Positions 27,798 through 34,736 of a stretch of 64,000 bases of DNA are shown here, one piece after another. The position numbers and the translations under genes are program-made. The stretch covers positions 7,378,320-7,442,319 of the forward strand of contig NZ_AP022871.1 of the NCBI RefSeq assembly GCF_011764565.1, in the 5' to 3' direction. Each line of letters begins with the position of its first letter. Position 1 is the first letter of the stretch. The notes beneath the pieces were generated by a model. That model worked only from the letters and a program-made list of their open reading frames with translations. It made no database searches and was not told the DNA's origin. The DNA comes from Phytohabitans suffuscus (GTDB lineage: Bacteria > Actinomycetota > Actinomycetes > Mycobacteriales > Micromonosporaceae).

Positions 27798-28505
27798 GTG
27801 GGCTATCTGGGCGATGTCACCGGGACGTACCTGCGGATCGTTCTGGAGTTGGAGGAGGACCAGGTCGTGCCCCGCCGGGCGCGCGTGGCGGAGCGGGTGC
27901 CTCACAGCATGGCGAGGGTCAACCAGGTGACGGCGCGGTTGGTGCGAGCCGGGCTGGTGGTGGTGTTGGAGGACCGTCGCCTGGCGTTGACGGAGGCCGG
28001 CCGCGCGTACGCGACGGCGGTGATGCGCCGGCATCGACTCGCCGAGGCGTTTCTGGTCGACATCGTCGGGGTGGCGTACGAGGACGCGCACGCCGAGGCG
28101 TGCCGGTGGCAGCATGTGCTGTCGGTTCACGCGGAACGCCGGATCTACCACCTTCTCGGGCGGCCGTCGCGGTCCCCGTACGGAAACCCGATTCCCGGTC
28201 TGGCGACGCTGGGAGCACCTCCGTCCGCCCACGCCGACGTCTACGGGGAGCAGACGTTGCTGGCGTTCAGGCTTGGTGGTGAGGTGACCGTCAGCCGGAT
28301 CGGTGAGGGAGCCCAGCGTGATGCCGGGCTGCTGCGGGAGCTCCGGCTCGCGGGTGTCGGCCCCGGTGCGCGGATGACGGCGACCTGGGTGGCCGACGGG
28401 GTGCTGGTGACGGGGAACGGTACGACGACCTACCTGAGCCGGGACACGGCGGCGTTGCTCTTCGTGGTGGCGGGGCGACCGGCGGAAGTCCGCCGACCGC
28501 GGTGA
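27798..28505 (+). CDS. DtxR/IdeR-family metal-dependent regulator with altered primary metal site
   Basis: 235 residues aligning without gaps with Corynebacterium DtxR over the first 110. Winged helix VPRRARVAERVPHSMARVNQ, then MRRHRLAEAFLVDIVG and AHAEACRWQHVLSVHAERR, SPYGNPIPGLATLG and a C-terminal SH3-like domain. In DtxR numbering the ancillary ligands His79, Glu83, His98 are kept, as are Cys102 and His106, but Met10 is Thr and Glu105 is Gln. I chose the GTG that gives exact DtxR numbering and has GGGAG in front; a GTG 42 bases earlier is open too. Regulates iron or manganese genes in relatives; metal response here is uncertain. Confidence 0.88.
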   Translation: MGYLGDVTGTYLRIVLELEEDQVVPRRARVAERVPHSMARVNQVTARLVRAGLVVVLEDRRLALTEAGRAYATAVMRRHRLAEAFLVDIVGVAYEDAHAEACRWQHVLSVHAERRIYHLLGRPSRSPYGNPIPGLATLGAPPSAHADVYGEQTLLAFRLGGEVTVSRIGEGAQRDAGLLRELRLAGVGPGARMTATWVADGVLVTGNGTTTYLSRDTAALLFVVAGRPAEVRRPR

Positions 28506-29770
28506 CGATCCGGGGCGAGGTGGACGGTGGCCAGGGTGCCGCTGCCGGGGCGGCTGTCGATGGTCAGCCGGCCGCCGGTGTCCGCGACGAGCTGGGCCAG
28601 CAGTCGAAGGCCGGCATGACCGGGCGGTGCCGGTCGTGCGGGGTCGAAACCCGCGCCGTCGTCGCCGACACTGAGCGTCAGCTCAGCGCCGCCGCTGGCG
28701 GTGGTGAGGTGTATCCGTACCCGGCGGGCGTTGGCGTGTCGCATGGTGTTGCGCAGCAGTTCGGTGGCGATCTGGCGCAGCACCGCGACGGTGTCGGGGT
28801 CGGCCGACACCGCCGGTTCGACGGTGAGCTCGATGCTCAGGTCCTGGTCGGGAAACTCGGCGCGGACCCGGGCGAGCGTGTCGCCGAGGGCGGCGGCGGG
28901 GTCGTCGTCGGTGGCGGGCAGCAGGTCGGTCAGCAGCGTGCGCAGCTGTCTGATCTCGGCGGTGACCAGACGGTGGACGCGGGTGAGCAGGTCGGTGCGG
29001 GCCGGGGTGCTGGTGGCGCGTTCCAGCAGCAGGCCGGCGGCGGACAGGTCGGGGATCACCGTGTCGTGCAGGCGGCGGGCGAGGTCGTGCCGGGTGCGGT
29101 CGGCGGCGGTCAGCGCGTAGCGCAGGGCGGCCTGCCGTTCGTCGCGGTGGCGTCGGGCGCGGCGGACGTGCGCGAACGAGACGGGTAGCAGGGCGATCGT
29201 CGCCAGGCAGAGGCCGGCCATGACGACCGGAAGCAACGCCATGACCCCGCGTTGGGTGCCGCCGGGGACGTCGACCGGTACGTAGAGTTCGAGGCTGGCG
29301 TCGTTGCCGCGGGCGTCCCGGAAGCCGAAGAACACCTCCATCCGGGCGCCGGCCAGGGCGTTCTCGAAGCGGTGCGCCGGATCGTCGGGCACCGGCTGGA
29401 CCAGCACGTCGCCGATGCCCAGGGCGGGGCTGAGGTGTTCGGTCTGCCGCTCGGCGCGAGGCTCGTCGGAGTACACGACCGTGCCGCGTCCGTCCTGGAC
29501 GGTGAAGACCTTGACCCGGTTGACCATCCGCGAGCGCAGGAACGGGTCCAGCCGGTCGTTGATGCCGGCGCGGTCGGCGGTGGTGGGGCGGGCGAGGTCG
29601 TACGCCGAGATGGGCGCGAGCACCGCGGTGGCGACCTGGCGGCCGATGCGCTCAGCGATGTGGTGGGCGTCCTGACGGGCCAGCCGCCAGGCGCCGAGCG
29701 TCACCAGGGTGGCCAGGACCAGCGTGGTGGCGGCTGCTGCGGCCAGGTGTCGGGCGACGGCGCGGCGCAC
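28430..29770 (-). CDS. NarL-type sensor histidine kinase
   Basis: 446 residues. Helix TTLVLATLVTLGAWRLA near the N-terminus, ~150-residue extracytoplasmic domain (VKVFTVQDGRGTVVYSDEPR), second helix VMALLPVVMAGLCLATIALL. HisKA_3 phospho-acceptor in DLARRLHDTVIPDLSAAGLL, and ATPase boxes ELLRNTMRHANARRV and GDDGAGFDPA. GTG start five bases after the regulator stop, so one operon with it. Its 3' end overlaps the convergent DtxR-family gene by 76 bp. Probably senses an extracellular signal tied to iron, from context only. Confidence 0.88.
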   Translation of the reverse strand: MRRAVARHLAAAAATTLVLATLVTLGAWRLARQDAHHIAERIGRQVATAVLAPISAYDLARPTTADRAGINDRLDPFLRSRMVNRVKVFTVQDGRGTVVYSDEPRAERQTEHLSPALGIGDVLVQPVPDDPAHRFENALAGARMEVFFGFRDARGNDASLELYVPVDVPGGTQRGVMALLPVVMAGLCLATIALLPVSFAHVRRARRHRDERQAALRYALTAADRTRHDLARRLHDTVIPDLSAAGLLLERATSTPARTDLLTRVHRLVTAEIRQLRTLLTDLLPATDDDPAAALGDTLARVRAEFPDQDLSIELTVEPAVSADPDTVAVLRQIATELLRNTMRHANARRVRIHLTTASGGAELTLSVGDDGAGFDPARPAPPGHAGLRLLAQLVADTGGRLTIDSRPGSGTLATVHLAPDRHRGRRTSAGRPATTKSNAAVSRLR

Positions 29771-29775
29771 GGCGC

Positions 29776-30417
29776 TCAGTACCGCGAGCCGATGCGGATC
29801 AGCCCGAGCCGGTCGGCGCTGATCACGGCTTCGAGCTGGGTGCGGGCGTCGAGCTTGCCCATCAGCGCCTTGATGTGGTCGCGCGTGGTGTAAAGGGACA
29901 GGCCGAGTGCGGACGCGCACCGGCTGGCGTCCCGTCCCTGGGCGAGTTGCCGCAGCACGTCGTACTCCCGCGGGGTGAGCGTCACCCCTGGCCTGTGGGT
30001 CTGGGTGTCGACGGTCGGCCGGGTCGGGTCGGCGGTGCGGATGGCGGTCAGGATCCGCCGCAGGCCGGTGTCCTTGGACAGGAACGCGGCCGCCCCGGCG
30101 GCGACCGCACGGGCGGCCAGGTCGGGCCGCGGGTGGGCGGTGAGCACCAGGACCCGCGCGGCGGGGCGCAGCCGGCACAGGTCGGCGATGACGTCGATGC
30201 CGTCGGCGTCGGGCAGGTGCAGGTCGACGACCGCGGCGTCGAAGTCGATCGCGGCGGCCTTGGCCAGCCCGTCCCGGGCCGTCTGCGCGGTGCCGACACA
30301 CCGCAGGTCCGGCTCCAGGTCCACGCTGAGCGCGAGCGAGTCGGTGAAGACCCGATGGTCGTCGATGAGCAGCAGCGACACCGGTGGTGAGACAGCGGGT
30401 GAGGTCGCCTGGCGCAC
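29776..30417 (-). CDS. NarL/FixJ-family response regulator
   Basis: 213 residues. Receiver domain with LLLIDDHRVFTDSLALSV, phospho-acceptor Asp65 (AAVVDLHLPDADGID), LVLTAHPRPD and LSKDT; LuxR-type helix-turn-helix LTPREYDVLRQLAQGRDASR and LSLYTTRDHIKALMGKLDAR. GTG start next to a G run; a second GTG 36 bases downstream before SLLLIDDH is possible. First gene of the two-component operon; its upstream region holds the TTTAGGGAG / GCCTAACCTT block shared with 27.6 kb. Confidence 0.88.
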   Translation of the reverse strand: MRQATSPAVSPPVSLLLIDDHRVFTDSLALSVDLEPDLRCVGTAQTARDGLAKAAAIDFDAAVVDLHLPDADGIDVIADLCRLRPAARVLVLTAHPRPDLAARAVAAGAAAFLSKDTGLRRILTAIRTADPTRPTVDTQTHRPGVTLTPREYDVLRQLAQGRDASRCASALGLSLYTTRDHIKALMGKLDARTQLEAVISADRLGLIRIGSRY

Positions 30418-30470
30418 CCCCCAAATTTAGGGAGCCCACCCTTAGTTAGTAAAGCCTAACCTTCGTTTGT
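30417..30470. promoter_or_regulatory. Second copy of the duplicated promoter-like block, with a half iron box
   Basis: CCCCCCAAATTTAGGGAG, 19 bases, GCCTAACCTTCG. The right part matches one half of a DtxR/IdeR box (CCTAACCT); the left half does not. Located between the divergent two-component operon and the iron-transporter remnant, matching in order and spacing the block at 27.6 kb. Confidence 0.5.
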
Positions 30471-30926
30471 TGATGTTCCCCGGGCTACAGGGAGTGCCGC
30501 TCCCCGGCGATGTCGCCGGTGTCATCCACAACACCGGCGCGCTGCCTGACGCCCAGCTCCCCAAGTCGATCATGGATTTGGCCGGGCCGGAGTGGAAGGG
30601 CCGGTTCGCCGTCTCGCCGTCCGGCGCCGACTTCCAGGCGATCGTCAGCGCCGTCTACGCCCTGCGGGGGACGGGGCCGGCGCGGCCTGGCTACAGGGAG
30701 TCAAGGACAACGCCAAGGTCCTGCGGGCAACAGCACGGTCATGAACGCGGTCAACGCCGGGGTCATCTACCACTACTACTGGTACGGCGACCGGGCCGAC
30801 GACGGCGCCGACAGCAAGAACACCGAGCTGGTCTACTTCGGCGGCCAGGACCCGGGCGCGGGCCCCAGCACCCCGTACGTGATCATGCTTTCCGTTACCT
30901 TTCAGGGCGCTCCGGCGAGCACGTGA
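30467..30926 (+). pseudogene. Iron(III) ABC transporter solute-binding protein remnant (FbpA-like)
   Basis: Only the middle of an FbpA/FutA-type protein remains, over three frames: NTGALPDAQLPKSIMDLAGP then EWKGRFAVSPSGADFQAIVS; next AAWLQGVKDNAKVLR; next NSTVMNAVNAGVIYHYYWYG and KNTELVYFGGQDPGA. Two frame changes occur near 30680 and 30730, residues are lost before VIYHYYW, and both ends are missing. The typical lipoprotein N-terminus is absent. Its position between an iron-type promoter block and a perfect iron box supports an ancestral iron-uptake operon. Confidence 0.78.
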
Positions 30927-30963
30927 TCGGCAGCACCGCCCGTGAACCGTCGCCACGTCCACG

Positions 30964-30982
30964 CAGGTTAGGCCCTAACCTG
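30964..30982. promoter_or_regulatory. Perfect 19-bp DtxR/IdeR-type iron box
   Basis: CAGGTTAGGCCCTAACCTG is a perfect palindrome matching the DtxR/IdeR operator core (AGGTTAGGC-CTAACCT). A TTGACA follows four bases later. The nearest downstream gene is sdpC, 312 bp away; the nearest upstream is the broken iron-transporter gene, so it may be an orphan operator. Confidence 0.8.
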
Positions 30983-31293
30983 TGTTTGACACAAGGTGGT
31001 TATTGGCGGGTTTCGCCGCCATCCTGGCCGGCCCCCGGATCGGGACGTCGAGGCGGTCGTGCGGCGTCGCGCGATGGCGGCTGCTGGGTATCGGCACTGT
31101 TCTGGTGCCGCGAGATGGGTCGGTTTACCTTCGCTGAGCTTGTGCTCCCGGGCGGCTGTCGGCCTTTGCCGGCTGGGTTGATGTACGACACCTGCGACGA
31201 GGCGCGCGGACACCTGTCAGGGTGTGCGCGCACCGTCGCCGTGTTCGCCGGTTGACGACCGCCGCTCGTAACGCCTGTTGAGAGGAGATAGCA
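30983..31293. other. Intergenic region upstream of the sdp operon
   Basis: No supported gene. A short plus-strand reading (LLGIGTVLVPRDGSVYL) could be a trace of an iron-transporter permease, but it is too short to claim. Ends with a good ribosome site (AGAGGAGA) before sdpC. Confidence 0.4.
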
Positions 31294-31938
31294 ATGACCG
31301 ATCCCCCAGAGAGTGGACCGCGACGGCGCTGGTGGCGTGGCCGGCGTCCGGCGGCGGTGACAAGCGTGCTGGCGGTGGCGATCGCGGTCGTGGTCGCGTC
31401 GGTGTCGTGGACCGTGCCGGCCGCCGGGGCGCAGGAGACGGGGTCGACGGCTGTCGTCAGGTTCGACGGGCAGGTGCTTGTCGACGGTCTCTTCTTCGGC
31501 CTGGGTCCGGCGGCGGACGCCTTCCCGAAGCTGGTGCTGACGGAGGTCGAGCAGACCCCGCGAAACCAGGAGCTGCTCAAGGAGCTCTACGCGGAGGTGG
31601 AGCAGGACCAGCCGGGTGCCTTCGACAAGTTCGCGTCCGCGATGTACAGCGGCGACCGGCTGCTGATCCGTGACGTGGCGGGGCAGACGGCGGGCCTGCT
31701 CCAGGAGACGCTACTCAAGATCAACCCGCCGGGGACCCGCGCGGATGACGGCGGCGCGGTCGGTCTGTGCGTCGCGGTGGCCACCGTGGCGATCTGGATC
31801 ACCGCCGTGGTCCAGGTCCTTCTGCTGGTGGAGTTCTGGATCGAGATACCGGTGCAGAGCGCCATCAGTGACCGGGAGGCAGAACTTCGGTTCGAGCGGT
31901 GGATCGACGACGTGGCCACGACGCTGCACGCGGGTTGA
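31294..31938 (+). CDS. sdpC: SdpC-family antimicrobial (cannibalism-type) toxin precursor
   Basis: 214 residues. Signal peptide to ~46 (AVAIAVVVASVSWTVPAAGA), then a pro-region matching Bacillus SdpC in order: DGLFFGLGPAADAFPKL versus the RGLLFGQG block, EVEQDQPGAFDKFASAMYSG versus KKDQPQYMDEL, and DVAGQTAGLL. Next is the toxin-type hydrophobic segment GLCVAVATVAIWITAVVQVL at ~157-176 and a charged tail. Only one cysteine (Cys159) is present; Bacillus SDP has two forming a disulfide. SDP kills kin cells by collapsing the proton-motive force. First gene of sdpC-sdpA-sdpB; ribosome site AGGAGA before ATG. Confidence is high because both maturation genes follow. Confidence 0.86.
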   Translation: MTDPPESGPRRRWWRGRRPAAVTSVLAVAIAVVVASVSWTVPAAGAQETGSTAVVRFDGQVLVDGLFFGLGPAADAFPKLVLTEVEQTPRNQELLKELYAEVEQDQPGAFDKFASAMYSGDRLLIRDVAGQTAGLLQETLLKINPPGTRADDGGAVGLCVAVATVAIWITAVVQVLLLVEFWIEIPVQSAISDREAELRFERWIDDVATTLHAG

Positions 31939-31999
31939 CCGATGGTGGCTGGGGTTCCGGGTCCACCGGCGCCCCAGCCGTCCTGATTGGAGGTTCAAG

Positions 32000-32629
32000 A
32001 TGTCAGCGCCGCCGCAATCCCTGTCACAGCCGCCGGTCCACGACGTCGACCCGCCGGCGCCCCACGACCAGGAGCGGGCCCGGCAGAGCCCGCCGGCCCG
32101 GCTGGGCGCCCTGGCCCTGGCGATGATCGTGGGGAGCCTGCTGCTGTGTGTCTACGCCGTGCACGCCCAGATGCCCGTCAACGCCGTCACCTTGCCGCAC
32201 GAGGACACGTTGCGTCCATCGGTTCGGCTGGTCCTGCCGCAGGGCTGGTCGTTCTTCACCCGCAGCCCGCGCGAGGCCGACTTCGTGGCGTTCAGCCGCG
32301 GCGCGGACGGGCGCTGGCGGTCCTCGCTGCGCGCACCGCACGCCGAACCGCGCAACGCCTTCGGTCTCGCCCGCGCCTCCCGCGCCCAAGGGGTGGAGGT
32401 GGGCCTGCTGACCGGCCTGCTGCGTGACACCGACTGGCAGGACTGTAGGGGCGATCCGGCCGGGTGCCTCGACCGGGCCGACCCGGTCAGGGCCGCCAAC
32501 CCCGCCCTGCTCAAGACGCTGTGCGGCGACGTCGGTCTGGTCCAGCGACCCCCGGTGCCGTGGGCCTGGAGCCGGGCCGGCGACGTCACGATGCCCAGCG
32601 TGGTCGCCCGGCTGGAGCTCTCGTGCTGA
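32000..32629 (+). CDS. sdpA: SdpA-family toxin maturation protein
   Basis: 209 residues. SdpA is needed, with SdpB, to turn pro-SdpC into active toxin in Bacillus; its chemistry is unknown. N-terminal Pro-rich cytoplasmic tail, one helix (LGALALAMIVGSLLLCVYAV, ~35-54), then the family block RLVLPQGWSFFTRSPREADF at ~78-97 and NAFGLARASRAQGVEVGLLT. Four cysteines near the C-terminus (CRGDPAGC, TLCGDVG, final Cys) may matter outside the membrane. ATG with GGAGG six bases upstream, 61 bp after sdpC. Confidence 0.88.
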   Translation: MSAPPQSLSQPPVHDVDPPAPHDQERARQSPPARLGALALAMIVGSLLLCVYAVHAQMPVNAVTLPHEDTLRPSVRLVLPQGWSFFTRSPREADFVAFSRGADGRWRSSLRAPHAEPRNAFGLARASRAQGVEVGLLTGLLRDTDWQDCRGDPAGCLDRADPVRAANPALLKTLCGDVGLVQRPPVPWAWSRAGDVTMPSVVARLELSC

Positions 32630-33570
32630 CCCGGCTCGGCCATGCCGCCCGCCGCTGGGTGGAGAGCCCGCCATGGTCCAATGTGTACGGTCTGGCGCGC
32701 ACCCTGCTGGCGCTGGGCACCCTCGGCACGCTGGTCTTCTCACCTGTCGACGCGTTGTTCACGCCGGCGCAGGGCATACCGCCGGCCCCGCATTGCGGCG
32801 GCATCCGCGCGGCGAGCCTGTTCTGCGTGGTGGGCCAGGGCCACCTCGAGGTGGCCCGATGGGTGGCGGTGGCGATCCTGGTCGTGGTGGCGTCGGGATG
32901 GCGCCCGGCGCTGACCGCCGTGCCGCACTGGTGGGTGGCGGTCAGCCTGCACGCGTCCGCCACCCTGCTGGACGGCGGTGACCAGGTGACGGCCGTCCTG
33001 ACCCTGTTGCTGCTGCCGGTCGCGCTGACGGACCGGCGTCGCTGGCACTGGCAACCCCCGGTCGGCCGCCACGACTACGCGACACTGGCGGCGGTCGTCG
33101 GTATGTTCCTGATCAGGGTGCAGGTCGCCGGGATATACCTGCAGGCCAGCGTCGCCAAGCTCGGAGTCGCCGAATGGCGCGACGGCACGGCGTTGTACTA
33201 CTGGCTCAACCACCCGATGTTCGGCGCGCCGATGTGGCTGCGCGGTGCGCTGCGACCCTTCCTGAGCTGGGGACCCGGTGTGGCGACGCTGACCTGGGGC
33301 ACCCTCGTGCTCGAGTTCGCCTTGGCGATCGGCCTGTTCCTGCCGAAGCGCCGCTGGGCGCCGCTGCTGGTGGGCGGCCTGGCACTGCACGGCGGTATCG
33401 CGCTGCTCATGGGACTGTGGAGCTTCTCGCTGGCCATGTTCGCCGCGCTGGTGCTGTACCTGCGCCCGTGGGACAGGCCGCTGGCGCTACCGGCGGCATC
33501 GACCGCGTCGAGAGGCGGCTGGGCGCTGGCGCTCCGGCGGCCGTACTCGCGCGAGGCGACCGAGCGGTAG
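32623..33570 (+). CDS. sdpB: SdpB-family HTTM membrane protein, toxin maturation
   Basis: 315 residues with about seven helices, the HTTM (horizontally transferred transmembrane) domain shared with vitamin-K-dependent gamma-carboxylases. Seen: SPPWSNVYGLARTLLALGTL near the start, AVSLHASATLLDGGDQVTAV, then VAGIYLQASVAKLGVAEWRD-GTALYYWLNHP, the most conserved SdpB/HTTM stretch, followed by VLEFALAIGLFLPKRRWAPL. GTG start overlapping the sdpA stop by seven bases. Acts in the membrane on the SdpC precursor. Confidence 0.88.
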   Translation: MLTRLGHAARRWVESPPWSNVYGLARTLLALGTLGTLVFSPVDALFTPAQGIPPAPHCGGIRAASLFCVVGQGHLEVARWVAVAILVVVASGWRPALTAVPHWWVAVSLHASATLLDGGDQVTAVLTLLLLPVALTDRRRWHWQPPVGRHDYATLAAVVGMFLIRVQVAGIYLQASVAKLGVAEWRDGTALYYWLNHPMFGAPMWLRGALRPFLSWGPGVATLTWGTLVLEFALAIGLFLPKRRWAPLLVGGLALHGGIALLMGLWSFSLAMFAALVLYLRPWDRPLALPAASTASRGGWALALRRPYSREATER

Positions 33571-33574
33571 GCGT

Positions 33575-34708
33575 TCAGCGGACCGTGTCGATGGACGCGA
33601 TGACCAGCCGCAGCGGCAGGACGCCGTGGTTCAGGTTCGCGGCCAGCAGCGTGGCGCGCTCCCGATCCAGGCTGCCCGAGATGACCGCGTCGCCCTGGAT
33701 CGCGTTTTCGATGGAGGGCGCGGTGATGACCTCGTTGTCCGACGCGACGGCCACCAGGGCGATCTGGCCGGACCGGCTGGCCTCGTCGGCCACCTCGCGA
33801 GTCAGCTCGGTCCACTTCGGCTGGCCGCCGCCGGTGAAGCGCATCGTGACGATCCAGTCGCCCCGCTGCGGGTCCAGGCTCGCCTCGGCGCCGGCCAGGT
33901 CGGCGCCGACCACCTTCGCCTCGTCGAGCAGGTACTTCGTGGTGCCTTCCCGGTCGCACGCGGCGGCGGTCTCGTCGGCCCGGTTGAGCGCTCCGGGGAC
34001 CCGGCCGTTGAGCACGCGGCAGCCGAGCGTGGGGACCATGTACTGCATCCGCGCCGGCAGCGCCTCGACCTCCGCGCAGGTGAGCGTGCCGAACGCGCTC
34101 AGCGCCTGAACGTCGGCCCGGGTCGGGTCCTGGATCCGGTCGGCGGCGTCGAAGGCGGTGCCGAGCTTGGCCTTGGCCGAGGTGAGGGCCGCCTGCCGAT
34201 CCGGGCGGTCGGCCGGGTCGGGCTGGCATCCGTCCGGCCCGCCGGCCGGGTCCGGCGTGCTGGACAGCACCTTCCGGAAGGTGACGTTTCCCGGCGTCAG
34301 CAGGGACTTGACCCGTTCGGCGTGCTTCGGCGCCGCGGTGACGACGAGCGTCTCGTTGCCGACGATGGTGATCGTCGGGCGGGTCACCTCGGCCTCGGCC
34401 ATCCGCGACAGCAGGATCCGCTTCGTCTCGTCCAGCGCGGCGGTGGCCGCCCGCCCGCCGTCCGGGCCGAACGCTCTCAGGGTCACCGCCACGTCCCCGG
34501 TGGCCGCCCCGCCGTCGGACCGGTTGAGGAGCAGCACCGCGGCCGTGGTGCCGGCGGCGAGGACCACGGCCACGCCGGCGGCCAGCCACCACCGCCACCG
34601 GCGCGGCCGCCGGGAGCCGGGAGGGGGCAGATAGCCCTCCGGGACGTAGCCGAGGCCGGGCGGAGCGACCGGTTGCGGGTACCCTGACGGCGAGTCCTGC
34701 GTGGACAT
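33575..34708 (-). CDS. Membrane-anchored SecD P1-like protein (orphan SecD periplasmic domain)
   Basis: 377 residues: a Pro/Gly-rich cytoplasmic tail, one helix (WWLAAGVAVVLAAGTTAAVL, ~48-67), and an extracytoplasmic part resembling the first periplasmic domain of SecD. Seen are the repeated P1-base strands (EVTRPTITIVGNETLVVTAA and VTFRKVLSS) and, near the end, PSIENAIQGDAVISGSLDRE, equivalent to the SecD P1 region. The remaining five SecD helices are missing by design, since the protein ends cleanly. Such stand-alone P1 proteins recur in actinomycetes; function unknown. Ends four bases from sdpB; ATG start, divergent from the Hsp70-like gene with 28 bp between. Confidence 0.75.
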   Translation of the reverse strand: MSTQDSPSGYPQPVAPPGLGYVPEGYLPPPGSRRPRRWRWWLAAGVAVVLAAGTTAAVLLLNRSDGGAATGDVAVTLRAFGPDGGRAATAALDETKRILLSRMAEAEVTRPTITIVGNETLVVTAAPKHAERVKSLLTPGNVTFRKVLSSTPDPAGGPDGCQPDPADRPDRQAALTSAKAKLGTAFDAADRIQDPTRADVQALSAFGTLTCAEVEALPARMQYMVPTLGCRVLNGRVPGALNRADETAAACDREGTTKYLLDEAKVVGADLAGAEASLDPQRGDWIVTMRFTGGGQPKWTELTREVADEASRSGQIALVAVASDNEVITAPSIENAIQGDAVISGSLDRERATLLAANLNHGVLPLRLVIASIDTVR

Positions 34709-34736
34709 GCCGACAGGGTACGGGAGGTGCGCTCGG

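Noticed and set aside
30441..30463. Full IdeR box before the two-component operon
   Set aside because: Only the right half (CCTAACCT) matches; the left half agrees at about two of eight positions at the proper spacing.
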